From positions 1-34,309 of the forward strand of contig JBGPIT010000010.1 of the NCBI GenBank assembly GCA_041485125.1: 34,309 bases of DNA, written 5' to 3'. Position numbers and translations under genes: made by a program. How positions within the stretch are numbered: the first letter of the stretch is position 1; each line of letters opens with the position of its first letter. The notes beneath the pieces are model-generated. The model was not told where the DNA came from, did no database searches, and saw nothing but the letters and a program-made list of their open reading frames with translations. The stretch is from JBGPIT01 sp041485125 (GTDB taxonomy: Bacteria; Desulfobacterota; Binatia; UTPRO1). This document shows positions 6,710 through 14,850 of the stretch, piece after piece.

Positions 6710-7882
6710 ATGCGATTGCGGGGTTGCGTTGTGGGGATGGTGCTCGCGGCGGCCGTGTTGCCGTGGCGCGTGGAGGCAGCCGACGGCGGACCCTACGTGA
6801 CCGCCACGGCGGCGATCGTCATGGACCGAACGGGCGAGGTGTTGTGGTCGCGCTCGCCCGACCTCGAGCTGCCGCCGGCGAGCACGACGAAAGTGATGAC
6901 GGCGATCCTCGCGCTCGAGAGCGACGCGCTCGAGCGACACTTTCCGGTGAGCAGCGAAGCCTGTCGCGTCGTGCCGCGCAAGGTCAACCTGCGGCCGGGT
7001 CAAAGCCTGCGGCTCGAGGACCTCGTCTACGCGATCCTGCTCAACTCCGCGAACGATGCGAGCGTCGTGATCGCCGAAAGCCTCGCGGGCTCGGTCGCCG
7101 CCTTCGGCGACCGCATGACCGCGCGTGCCCGCCAGCTCGGCGCGTTGCATACCCGCTTCATGAATCCGCACGGTCTGACCGAGGAAGGGCACTACACGAC
7201 CGCGCGCGATCTGGTCACGATCTTCGATCACGCCCTCGACGTACCGCGCTTTCGCGACATCATCTCGACCAAGGCGATCACGGTGCCGGTCGAGAACAGC
7301 CGGCGCGCCATCTCGCTCCACAGCCACAATCGTTTGCTCACGTCGTATCGCATCCCCGTGGTCGGTAAGACCGGCTATACGATCCCGGCCAAGAAATGCT
7401 TCGTCGGCGCTGGGATGCACGGGGGTCGCGAGATTCTCGTCGCCGTCCTCGGCTCGACCGATCTCTGGGGCGACGTGAAGCGCCTGCTCGAGTTCGGTTT
7501 CGGAGACAGCATGCCGGCTGCGGCGCCGGTGTTGCAGCGCGCGAAGATGCGTCCGGCCGGCAGAAGGGCGGCGCGCCGGCAAGTCGCAGCTCGGGCTGCG
7601 CGCGATCCGATCGTCGCGTCGACCCAGACCAAGAGCGCGCCGCAGTACGCGGTCCGGGTCGGCAGCTTCGACCGGATCGACGGTGCGAAGCGGCTGCAGC
7701 GCGCGCTCGGCCGGCGCGGCTTCGACGTCGCGATCCGACAGGTCGCGAAGGGACAAGGAAAAAAGCGGCGCACGCAGTACGTCGTCCACGTCGGGCCGTA
7801 TGCGGACCGTGGACAAGCCGAGTCGGCAGTCCGGACCATGGACGCGCAGGTGAAGCTGCCGGCCCAAATCATCCAACAGTAG
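6710..7882 (+). CDS. D-alanyl-D-alanine carboxypeptidase with C-terminal SPOR domain
   Basis: The 390-aa penicillin-binding protein of the PBP5/6 (DacA, S11) family has a signal peptide (residues 1-23). All three catalytic motifs are present: S58-T-T-K61, S113-A-N115 and K220-T-G. It removes the terminal D-Ala of stem peptides in the periplasm and so limits 4-3 cross-linking while producing substrate for L,D-transpeptidases. Residues 310-388 form a SPOR repeat (QYAVRVGSF... TQYVVHVGPY), which binds denuded glycan at division sites. The linker is Arg/Ala-rich. This replaces the amphipathic membrane anchor of classical DacA. The start ATG at 6710 follows GAGGAGG by 7 nt. It is transcribed divergently from an L,D-transpeptidase, and a cold-shock gene follows after 11 nt. 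Confidence 0.93.
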   Translation: MRLRGCVVGMVLAAAVLPWRVEAADGGPYVTATAAIVMDRTGEVLWSRSPDLELPPASTTKVMTAILALESDALERHFPVSSEACRVVPRKVNLRPGQSLRLEDLVYAILLNSANDASVVIAESLAGSVAAFGDRMTARARQLGALHTRFMNPHGLTEEGHYTTARDLVTIFDHALDVPRFRDIISTKAITVPVENSRRAISLHSHNRLLTSYRIPVVGKTGYTIPAKKCFVGAGMHGGREILVAVLGSTDLWGDVKRLLEFGFGDSMPAAAPVLQRAKMRPAGRRAARRQVAARAARDPIVASTQTKSAPQYAVRVGSFDRIDGAKRLQRALGRRGFDVAIRQVAKGQGKKRRTQYVVHVGPYADRGQAESAVRTMDAQVKLPAQIIQQ

Positions 7883-7893
7883 TGGAGTGAACT

Positions 7894-8094
7894 ATGACCG
7901 GAACGATCAAGAAAATCATGCGCGACAAGGGCTTCGGGTTCATCGTGCCTGACGACGGGAGTGACGACGTCTTCTTCCATCGCTCGCGCTTGGAGAAGGT
8001 GCAGTTCGAGGATCTGCGCGAGGGCGAGGAGGTCGAGTTCCAGGTGCGCCCGGGCGAGAAGGGACCGCAAGCCTTCGCGGTGAAGCTGCGCTGA
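7894..8094 (+). CDS. Cold-shock domain protein (CspA family)
   Basis: The product is a 66-aa single cold-shock domain. Both RNA-binding motifs are present: KGFGFIV (RNP1, residues 12-18) and VFFHRS (RNP2, about 26-31). It acts in the cytoplasm as an RNA chaperone that melts structure in mRNAs. The spacing of 11 nt from the carboxypeptidase stop and the GGAGTGA ribosome site suggest co-transcription, an unusual partner. The convergent HAD gene ends 3 nt away, so there is no room for a separate terminator. The member of the Csp family (cold-induced or constitutive) cannot be told. Confidence 0.93.
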   Translation: MTGTIKKIMRDKGFGFIVPDDGSDDVFFHRSRLEKVQFEDLREGEEVEFQVRPGEKGPQAFAVKLR

Positions 8095-8097
8095 TCG

Positions 8098-8763
8098 CTA
8101 CCGCAGCAGCAGCGCGGTCACTTCACTGAAGGTTTCGACGCGGACGCGTGCGCCGCTCGCCGCGCCGACGCCGACGTACGCCACCGCCGCCGCGCGGGCG
8201 GCGAGGCAGTCGGTCGCGCTGTCGCCGACGTAGACGGCGCTTCCCGCCGTGACGCCGGCGCGTTCGAGACAGCTCAGCAGCATGTCGGGCGCGGGCTTCG
8301 GCATCGCCACGTCGAGCACGCCGACACGGATCGGAAAGAAGTCGCCGAGGTCGAACTGTGCGACGACACCCTCCACCGTACGTCCGCGGTTGGTCGCGAG
8401 CGCCAGACGGCAGTGCGCCGCGAGCCGCTGCAACGTCTCACGCAGCGCCGGCACCGGCTCCATCAAGCGATAGAAAGGTCCGTAGTCGACGAGCTGCGCC
8501 GCCGCGCGCACGCGCTCGACCAGCGCCGGCTCCGCGCCGAACAGCTCGGTGAAGAGCTGCGTGCTCGCGAGCGTGTGGCAGAGCCGCCGCCCCGCTTCGT
8601 CGAGGGGCGCCAGTCTCGCGCTCGCGAGGACCGCGTCGTAGAACGCGACGTTGGCCTGGTACGAGTCGAAGAGGACGCCGTCGCAGTCGCAGATGACGAG
8701 CTGAAGATCTGCGCCGCGTGGGAGCGCGACCTCTTCGCCGACCGACTCGGGGCCGGTCGTCAC
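8098..8763 (-). CDS. HAD-superfamily phosphatase (phosphoglycolate-phosphatase-like)
   Basis: The 221-aa haloacid-dehalogenase-type hydrolase has motif I ICDCDGVLFDS (nucleophile Asp26, Asp28), motif II LATNRG, motif III Lys in MPKPAPDM and motif IV VYVGDSATD. A helical cap domain lies between motifs I and II, as in Gph-type enzymes. The GTG start at 8763 overlaps the glpK stop by 4 nt (GTGA), so translation is coupled. It is the last gene of the glp operon. A substrate among C3 phosphates such as glycerol-3-phosphate or phosphoglycolate would fit (inference). The N-terminal 20 residues before motif I are poorly conserved, so the true start could be slightly internal. Confidence 0.85.
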   Translation of the reverse strand: MTTGPESVGEEVALPRGADLQLVICDCDGVLFDSYQANVAFYDAVLASARLAPLDEAGRRLCHTLASTQLFTELFGAEPALVERVRAAAQLVDYGPFYRLMEPVPALRETLQRLAAHCRLALATNRGRTVEGVVAQFDLGDFFPIRVGVLDVAMPKPAPDMLLSCLERAGVTAGSAVYVGDSATDCLAARAAAVAYVGVGAASGARVRVETFSEVTALLLR

Positions 8764-10220
8764 GGCGCTTGCCGCACGAGCGCGACGATCGCCTTCCAGC
8801 GCGCGAAGCCCGCCGCGCGCTCGTCCTCGCTCGTGCGCGGCTCGAAGACACGATCGCGGCGCCACAGTCGCTCGAGCTCCGCCGGGTCGCTCCACACGCC
8901 GGTCGCCAGACCGGCGAGATAGGCGGCGCCGAGACTCGCGGCGTCGAGGGTCTGCGGCCGCTCGACGACGACACCGGTCACGTCGGCTTGGCACTGCATG
9001 AGGAAATCGTTCCGCGCCGCACCGCCGTCGACGCGGAGGACCGAGCGGTCGCTCTCCGGCGCGTCGATCCAGAGTGCCTCGAGCACCTCCCGGCAACGCC
9101 ACGCGATGCCCTCGAGGACGGCACGCGCGATCTCGGCGCGCCCGGTGCCGCGCGAGATCCCGCCGAGCGCCGCGCGCACGCTCGAGTCGAGGTAGGGCGT
9201 TCCGAGGCCTTGAAACGCGGGCACGCACCACACCCCGCCGGCATCCGCGATCGAGGTCGCGAGCCGCTCCGACTCCGCGGCGTCGGCGATGATCCCGAGG
9301 CCGTCCCGCAACCACTGGACCGCCGCACCCGCGGTCACCGCGGTGCCTTCGAGACAGTACGTGACCTCGCCATCGAGGCACCACAGGACGAGAGGAAACG
9401 CGCCGTGCGGCGAGAGGCGGATCGACGGCCCGACGTTCAAGTCCATCATCGCCGACGTGCCGTATGTGATCTTGGTCATCCCGGGCTGCAGTCGCAGCTG
9501 TCCGAACATCGCCGACTGCTGATCGCCGGCGCGGGCCGCGAGCGGAATGCGCGCGCCGAGAACGTCTGCTGCCGTGTGGCCGGCGACGGCGCTCGTCCCG
9601 ACCAGAGACGGAAAGCTCTCGACCGGCAAGCCGAGCATCTCGATCAGCGTCTCGTCCCAACGGTTCGCGAAGAAATCGTAGAGGCCCGTGCACGAGGCGT
9701 TCGAGGCGTCGGTGACGTAGGTCTCGCCGTGCGAGAGGCGCCAGGCGATCCAGGTGTCGATCGTTCCGAAGCGCAAGCGCCCGGCGCTCGCGCGCTCGCG
9801 CGCGCCGGGGACCGTCTCGACGACCCACGCGTACTTGGTCGCCGACTGGAGCGGATTCAGGGTGTAGCCTCGGCGGTTCAGCTCCGCGCAGCGCTCGACG
9901 GTCCGGAGGTCCTGCCACGCGATCGCCGGGTAGAGCGGCTCGCTGGTATCGGCGTCCCACACCACCGCCGACGCGCGCTGATTGGTGATGCCGATCCCCG
10001 CGATCGCCCGCGGATCGAGATCGGCGGTCGCGAGCGCGGATCGAGTGACGGTGAGGGTTTGCTCCCAGAGCGCGCGCGCGTCGTGCTCGACCCAGCCCGG
10101 ACGCGGACACGACAGGCCGATCTCGAGGTAGGCCTGCGCGCGCTCTCGGCCACGGTCGTCGAAGACGTAGGCGCGGACACCGGTTCCGCCCTCGTCGATG
10201 GCGAGCACGTGCGAGCTCAT
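8760..10220 (-). CDS. glpK: Glycerol kinase (FGGY family)
   Basis: The 486-aa protein phosphorylates glycerol to sn-glycerol-3-phosphate with ATP. Recognisable landmarks are AIDEGGTGVRAYVFD (residues 7-21, phosphate-1 loop), ITNQRASAVVWD, DASNASCTGLYDF, AGDQQSAMFGQ, GTSAMM and RVDGGAARNDFLMQ (C-terminal nucleotide domain). The GDQQ-A-FGQ and RVDGGA-NFLMQ blocks are those of GlpK rather than other FGGY sugar kinases. The loop is EGGTG where canonical GlpK has QGTTS, so substrate breadth may differ. It sits between an alkyl-DHAP-synthase-like gene (46 nt upstream) and a coupled HAD phosphatase, with glpD in the same operon. No glycerol facilitator gene is in the window. Confidence 0.88.
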   Translation of the reverse strand: MSSHVLAIDEGGTGVRAYVFDDRGRERAQAYLEIGLSCPRPGWVEHDARALWEQTLTVTRSALATADLDPRAIAGIGITNQRASAVVWDADTSEPLYPAIAWQDLRTVERCAELNRRGYTLNPLQSATKYAWVVETVPGARERASAGRLRFGTIDTWIAWRLSHGETYVTDASNASCTGLYDFFANRWDETLIEMLGLPVESFPSLVGTSAVAGHTAADVLGARIPLAARAGDQQSAMFGQLRLQPGMTKITYGTSAMMDLNVGPSIRLSPHGAFPLVLWCLDGEVTYCLEGTAVTAGAAVQWLRDGLGIIADAAESERLATSIADAGGVWCVPAFQGLGTPYLDSSVRAALGGISRGTGRAEIARAVLEGIAWRCREVLEALWIDAPESDRSVLRVDGGAARNDFLMQCQADVTGVVVERPQTLDAASLGAAYLAGLATGVWSDPAELERLWRRDRVFEPRTSEDERAAGFARWKAIVALVRQAP

Positions 10221-10266
10221 GAGGTCGGGTGGTCGGCGGACGCGACGCGCGGCGACGCGCGCACGG

Positions 10267-11694
10267 TCAACGCGGTGTCCTTGCGCCGCGCTCTGGCACG
10301 AGCGTCCCGGGATTCATGATGCCGGCCGGATCGAGGGCGTCCTTGACCGTCAGGAGGAGCGGATAGGCGCTGCCGAGCTCGCGCGGCAGCCACTCACGTC
10401 GCACGCGTCCGATGCCGTGATGGTGGGCGATCGTGCCGTCGGTGGCGAGGGTCGCCGCCATCGCGGCATCCCAGATCCGGAAGTAGAGCGCCTCGAGGTC
10501 CTCCGCGCTCTCGGGCTTCGCTGCGAACGTGAAGTAGATGTTGGTGCCGGTGGCGTAGCTGTGCGAGCTGTGGCCGGAGGCGACGATCAAGCCGGGTACC
10601 GCGCGCATCGCGGCGAGGACGCCGTCGTAGAGGTCGCCGATCCGGCGCCACGACGTCGCAACCTCGATCGTGTCGACGAGCATGCCTTGCTTGAGGAACG
10701 TCTCGAAGCCGGGGACGGTGTTGCGATGATGGAGCCAGCTCTCGACCGGCTCGGGGCCGACGAGGCGGCCGCCGCCCGCTCGGCTCAGCTCCTCGATCGC
10801 GGCGAGCTCTGCTGCGGCGAGCCCGCGCGGACCCTCGCTGATCACGAGGAGGAGGCATTCGCCGCCGCTGGTCGCGCCGGCGAATGCTCGCCCCGCCTCG
10901 ATCTCGTCGTAGAGGCGAACGACCGCCGGACGCCAGCCCGCCCGCAACACCAGACGGATCGCCTCGAGACCGGCACGCATCGAGGGGAACGCGATCGACT
11001 GGTGACGGGTCTCTTCGGCGAGCGGGTGCACTTCGAACGTCAGCTCGGTCAGCACGCCCGTCGTGCCCTCGGCACCGAGAAACAGGTGGCGGAGATCGGG
11101 ACCCGTCGCGCTCCGCGGCACCGGCCGGGTGCGGACGATCTCGCCCGACGGCAACACCGCCTCGAACGCGACCAGACGCTGCTCGATGTTGCCGTACTTG
11201 GTCGAGAACTGGCCGGCCGCACGCGTCGCCACCCAGCCGCCGACGCTCGAGAGCGCGATCGATTGCGGGAAGTGCCCCATCGAGTAGCCGGCGCGGTTGA
11301 GCTCCGCCTCGAACTCGCTGCCCCGCATTCCGGGCTCGACCGTCGCCGTGAGCGCGACCTCGTCGATGCCGCGGAACGCGCTCATCGCGCCGAGGTCGAG
11401 GACGATTGCGTCGGGCGGCGGCAGGACCGCGCCGCACACGCCGGACCCCAAGCCGAAGGGAACGACCGCGACGCCTTCCCGCGACGCGTAGGCGAGAATT
11501 TTCGAGACGTCGGCCGTGGTGCGCGGCCGCACCGCGCATGCCGGGCTCGGTTGCGGGCCGTGTCCCAACGATCGCCACACCGACACCACCCAGGTGTCAC
11601 GCGCGACGCGCGCGACGGCCCCCGGATCCTCGACGACCCGGTCGCTGCCGACGAGACCGCGAAGATCGTCGCGAATCTGCGTCGCGCTTCTCAA
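10267..11694 (-). CDS. Alkyl-DHAP-synthase-like FAD-binding protein
   Basis: The 475-aa flavoprotein belongs to the vanillyl-alcohol-oxidase/FAD_binding_4 family. PFGLGSGVCGAVLPP (FAD pyrophosphate loop), YSMGHFPQSIALSSVGGWVA plus RAAGQFSTKYGNIE, and a C-terminal TIAHHHGIGR with three histidines match alkyldihydroxyacetonephosphate synthase (AGPS), the ether-bond-forming enzyme of plasmalogen synthesis, more than lactate or glycolate oxidases. The C-terminus has the typical DPAGIMNPG. The start is a TTG that overlaps the glpD stop (TTGA), so it is translationally coupled. Location between glpD and glpK fits a DHAP-derived substrate. A D-2-hydroxyacid dehydrogenase activity remains possible. 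Bacterial homologues beside glpD occur in actinobacteria without proven ether-lipid function. Confidence 0.82.
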   Translation of the reverse strand: MRSATQIRDDLRGLVGSDRVVEDPGAVARVARDTWVVSVWRSLGHGPQPSPACAVRPRTTADVSKILAYASREGVAVVPFGLGSGVCGAVLPPPDAIVLDLGAMSAFRGIDEVALTATVEPGMRGSEFEAELNRAGYSMGHFPQSIALSSVGGWVATRAAGQFSTKYGNIEQRLVAFEAVLPSGEIVRTRPVPRSATGPDLRHLFLGAEGTTGVLTELTFEVHPLAEETRHQSIAFPSMRAGLEAIRLVLRAGWRPAVVRLYDEIEAGRAFAGATSGGECLLLVISEGPRGLAAAELAAIEELSRAGGGRLVGPEPVESWLHHRNTVPGFETFLKQGMLVDTIEVATSWRRIGDLYDGVLAAMRAVPGLIVASGHSSHSYATGTNIYFTFAAKPESAEDLEALYFRIWDAAMAATLATDGTIAHHHGIGRVRREWLPRELGSAYPLLLTVKDALDPAGIMNPGTLVPERGARTPR

Positions 11695-13346
11695 GCCGCC
11701 CGCTCCTGCGCGTCACGCCACGCCAGTCGCGCGTGCGCGTCGCGTGCGAAGCTCGCGAGCTCCGCCTCGCGGCGGCGCGTATCCCAACCGAGCTCCTCGG
11801 CGATGACCTCGACCACCAGGGGCGCGATCGTCGTCGCGCTCGCGGTCGCGAAATAGGAGATTCGCGAGCGACGCTCGAGCACGTCCGTGAGCGTCCGTGC
11901 CATCTCGTGGCGGACGGCGTAGCGCACGTCCGCGGGCGAGAGCGGGACATCGGCGGTGAACGGTGCCAGCGCGGTCGCGCTCCCCGCCGTCTCGAGCACC
12001 TCGCGGGCGTCGCTGCCATACGTGTCGACGAGCCGCTCGATCGTCGGCACCGGAATGCCCGCGTGCTCGCGCCCGAGCGCCGCCGCGAACGCCGCGAGAT
12101 CGTTTGCGGGCCCGAGATCGCCGCCCGCGATCGGAAGCTCGGCGGTATCGACCTCGGCCTGGACGGTCCCGAGAAGAGGGCGCGCGGCGACGAGGACGCG
12201 CTCGGCCATGCGGCGATAGGTGGTGAGCTTGCCGCCGGCGATCGTGATGAGGCCGTTGCCGCTCACGGTGATCTCGTCCTTGCGCGAGATCTCCGACGGG
12301 CTCTTGCCCTCTTCGCGGATGAGCGGCCGCAGGCCGGCCCAGGCGCCGATCGCCGAGTGCGGCGTCAGACTCGTCGCCGGGAACGAGCGCGCCACCGACT
12401 CCAAGAGATACGCGGCGTCGGCCGGCGTGACGGTCGGCTCCTCGAGCGGGCCTTCGTAGAGCGTGTCGGTCGTGCCGACGTAGACGTACGCGCCGCGCGG
12501 CACCGCGAACAGCGGACGCCCGTCGCGCGCGCGCATCACCACGCAATGCCGCGCCGGCAGATCGGCGGCGCGGAACACCAGGTGGATGCCTTTCGTCAGC
12601 TGGAGCGACGTCGGACGCGACGGCAGGTCGAGCGCGAAGATGCGATCCACCCAAGGACCCGCGGCGTTCACGATGACCGTCGGACGGATCGTGAGCGTGG
12701 CGCCGCTCTCCTCGTCGCGGATCTCGACCGTACGCCGCTTCGCCGGCGCGCCGAAGCTCGTGACGCGCGCGTAATTCGCGAGCATCGCGCCGGCGTGATG
12801 CGCGGCCTTGAGCGTGTCGAGGACGAGCCGTGCGTCGTCGGTGACGTACTCCGGGTAGACCGCGGCGCCTTGCAAGCGGTCGGCGAGGATCCCCGGCTCC
12901 GCCGCGATCACCTCGGCGCGCGACAGGATCTTGTGGCGCTCCGGTCCGGCCACGGCGGCGAGCTTGTCGAAGAGCGTGAGCCCGACCCGGAGCTTGTAGA
13001 CGCCCGCCGTCGTGCGGCCGTACACCGGCACCAGCATCGGCATCACCCGCGTCCGATGCGGCGCGATCCGGCGTAGTGCGCGGCGCTCGGTCGCTGCCTC
13101 GCGCACCAGCGCGATCTCGCCCTGCTCGCGGTAGCGCAAGCCGCCGTGGATCAGCTTCGACGAGCGGCTGCTCGTGCCCGACGCGAAGTCGCGCGCCTCG
13201 ACGAGCGCGACCACGAGCCCGCGCAGCGCCGCCTCGCGCGCGACGCCGGCACCGGTGATGCCGCCGCCGATCACCAGCATGTCGACTGCCGCGTCCGCCA
13301 TGCGCGCCAGGTCGCGGGCGCGGGTGTCGCGGTCGAAGCCCGCCAC
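11691..13346 (-). CDS. glpD: Aerobic glycerol-3-phosphate dehydrogenase
   Basis: The 551-aa FAD enzyme oxidises sn-glycerol-3-phosphate to DHAP at the inner membrane and passes electrons to quinone. Evidence is the N-terminal Rossmann motif VIGGGITGAGVAREAALRG (about residues 25-43), ARDFASGTSSRSSKLIHGGL (FAD/active-site block), VTDDARLVLDTL, IVNAAGPWVD, and GKLTTYRRMAE near residue 370, followed by the DAO_C helical domain (ADVRYAVRHEMARTL). Length is typical. The GTG start at 13346 lies 3 nt after the stop of the zincin-like gene, and its stop overlaps the next gene. Together with glpK it converts glycerol to DHAP. Confidence 0.93.
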   Translation of the reverse strand: MAGFDRDTRARDLARMADAAVDMLVIGGGITGAGVAREAALRGLVVALVEARDFASGTSSRSSKLIHGGLRYREQGEIALVREAATERRALRRIAPHRTRVMPMLVPVYGRTTAGVYKLRVGLTLFDKLAAVAGPERHKILSRAEVIAAEPGILADRLQGAAVYPEYVTDDARLVLDTLKAAHHAGAMLANYARVTSFGAPAKRRTVEIRDEESGATLTIRPTVIVNAAGPWVDRIFALDLPSRPTSLQLTKGIHLVFRAADLPARHCVVMRARDGRPLFAVPRGAYVYVGTTDTLYEGPLEEPTVTPADAAYLLESVARSFPATSLTPHSAIGAWAGLRPLIREEGKSPSEISRKDEITVSGNGLITIAGGKLTTYRRMAERVLVAARPLLGTVQAEVDTAELPIAGGDLGPANDLAAFAAALGREHAGIPVPTIERLVDTYGSDAREVLETAGSATALAPFTADVPLSPADVRYAVRHEMARTLTDVLERRSRISYFATASATTIAPLVVEVIAEELGWDTRRREAELASFARDAHARLAWRDAQERAA

Positions 13347-13349
13347 GGC

Positions 13350-13715
13350 CTAGTAGCCCCACTCGTCGAGATCGTCGTCCTCGATCCCGAAGACGTGGGC
13401 GATCTCGTGCAGCAGCGTGGTGCGAATCTCGTCGCGGATCTCGGCACGCGAGCCGCATGCCTCGACGATCGGCTTGTAGAAGATCGAGATGCGGTCCGGG
13501 AGCGCCGCATAGTCGACGCCGCGCTCGGCGAGCGGGACGCCTTCGTAGAGTCCCATCAACGTGTCGGTGCGGGGATCGAGTCCGTTCTCGCGCAGTTGCT
13601 GCTTGGACGGCGCGTCGACCACCACGACCTCGACGTTCGCGACCCGCGCCGCGAACTCGTCTGGCAGGCTGTCCAGCACCTCGGTCACGAGACGGGTGAA
13701 TTCCCTTCGAGTCAT
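13350..13715 (-). CDS. Zincin-like metallopeptidase (PF06262/DUF1025 type)
   Basis: The 121-aa protein carries a zinc-protease motif H103-E-I-A-H107 near its end, followed by VFGIEDDDLDEWGY, which is the hallmark of the small zincin-like family. Preceding blocks (PDEFAARVANVEVVVVD, LMGLYEGVPLAERG, DRISIFYKPI) also match. The start ATG at 13715 gives the usual family length of 115-130 aa; upstream sequence in frame looks non-coding. No signal peptide is present, so it is cytoplasmic. It is the first gene of the glp operon, 3 nt before glpD, which is an unexplained pairing. Peptidase activity of this family is largely unproven. Confidence 0.85.
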   Translation of the reverse strand: MTRREFTRLVTEVLDSLPDEFAARVANVEVVVVDAPSKQQLRENGLDPRTDTLMGLYEGVPLAERGVDYAALPDRISIFYKPIVEACGSRAEIRDEIRTTLLHEIAHVFGIEDDDLDEWGY

Positions 13716-13838
13716 GGCGCTCGGGGCCGGCCCGGCGACGTGGCGTGCGCGGCGGCCGTCGGCGTGCTGCGCGAGTGCGAAACGCTTGCCACACGCGGTT
13801 CCGGATGACAAGACGCGCCGCCGTTCCGGCGCCCAACC

Positions 13839-13844
13839 TTGACA
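13839..13844 (+). promoter_or_regulatory. Consensus -35 element upstream of the SDR gene
   Basis: TTGACA at 13839-13844 is a perfect -35 hexamer in the 200-bp divergent gap. At the normal spacing no convincing -10 is present (CACACG at 13862), so the promoter is only tentative. Confidence 0.25.
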
Positions 13845-13917
13845 AGCCGCGAGGCCTCGGGCACACGAAACACTTTCACCTACCCCAATCGTCACAGCTC
13901 TCCCAAGGAGGTTCTCG

Positions 13918-14850
13918 ATGTTGCTCGACGGCAAAGTTGTCGTGATCACCGGCGCGGGCCGCGGCATCGGCCGCGAGGAAGCCCTGCTCATGGCCAAGCT
14001 CGGCGCCAAGGTCGTCGTGAACGATCTCGGGGCGCACTTCGACGGGACCGGTGCGACCACCGGACCGGCGCAAGAGGTCGTCGACGAGATCAAGAAGAAC
14101 GGCGGGGAGGCGGTGGTGAACGGCGACAGCGTCAGCGACTTCAAGGGCGCGAAGCGCATCATCGACTGCGCGATCGACACCTTCGGGAAGCTGAACGTGG
14201 TGGTGAACAACGCGGGCATCCTGCGCGACCGGATGATCTTCAACATGTCCGAGGAGGACTGGGACTCGGTCGTCGCGGTGCACTTGAAGGGCACGTTCAA
14301 TTGCTCGCGCCACGCCTGCTACTACTGGCGCGAGCAGCACAAGGCCGGCAACATCCTGAACGGCCGCATCATCAACACCGCGTCGGACTCGGGCCTCCTC
14401 GGCAATCCCAGCCAGAGCAACTACGGCGCGGCGAAGGCGGCGATCGCGTCCTTCTCCGTCATCATCGACCGCGAGATGGCGAAGTACGGCGTCACCGCCA
14501 ACGCGATCGCGCCGGTCGCGCGCACGCGGCTCACGGTCGAGGCCACGCCGGCGACGGCGGCCCTGATGGGCCAACAGACGAAGGAAGGCGAGTTCGACAT
14601 CTTCAGCCCGCGCAACATCGCCCCGCTCGTCGCGTGGCTCGCGAGCGACGACGCCGGCGACGTCCACGGTGAGATCTTCCGCGTCGGCGGCGGGACGGTG
14701 TGGATGATGCAAGGCTGGCACTCGGTCGGGAAGGTGCAGCAGCATTCGCTGTGGGACCCGCAGGAGCTCGGCAAGAAGATCAAGACCGAGCTGGCCAAAG
14801 GCATCACCAAGAAGGAGACGATGCAGGACGTCTTCGCCGGTGGCCTCTGA
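13918..14850 (+). CDS. Short-chain dehydrogenase (multifunctional-enzyme-2-like, 3-hydroxyacyl-CoA type)
   Basis: The 310-aa NAD(P)-dependent SDR has TGAGRGIG (11-18) for cofactor, NNAG (97-100), and catalytic Ser156, Tyr169 and Lys173 (YGAAK). The insert NDLGAHFDGTGATTGPAQEVV after strand 2 is the signature of the peroxisomal MFE-2/HSD17B4-like bacterial clade, commonly acting on 3-hydroxyacyl-CoA or steroid-like substrates. An extended C-terminus (about residues 255-310) also fits this clade. A perfect AAGGAGG (13905-13911) 6 nt upstream fixes the start. The next gene (phosphatase) overlaps its 3' end by 11 nt. The exact substrate is unknown. Confidence 0.88.
   Translation: MLLDGKVVVITGAGRGIGREEALLMAKLGAKVVVNDLGAHFDGTGATTGPAQEVVDEIKKNGGEAVVNGDSVSDFKGAKRIIDCAIDTFGKLNVVVNNAGILRDRMIFNMSEEDWDSVVAVHLKGTFNCSRHACYYWREQHKAGNILNGRIINTASDSGLLGNPSQSNYGAAKAAIASFSVIIDREMAKYGVTANAIAPVARTRLTVEATPATAALMGQQTKEGEFDIFSPRNIAPLVAWLASDDAGDVHGEIFRVGGGTVWMMQGWHSVGKVQQHSLWDPQELGKKIKTELAKGITKKETMQDVFAGGL

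Noticed and set aside
6026..7876. 616-codon minus-strand open frame
   Set aside because: It is antisense to the carboxypeptidase and overlaps the L,D-transpeptidase in another frame; its product is Arg-rich noise.
8718..10319. 533-codon plus-strand open frame
   Set aside because: Shadow of glpK and its neighbours, with no recognisable domain and no ribosome site.
11406..13076. 556-codon plus-strand open frame
   Set aside because: Antisense to glpD and the AGPS-like gene; Arg-rich, no motif.
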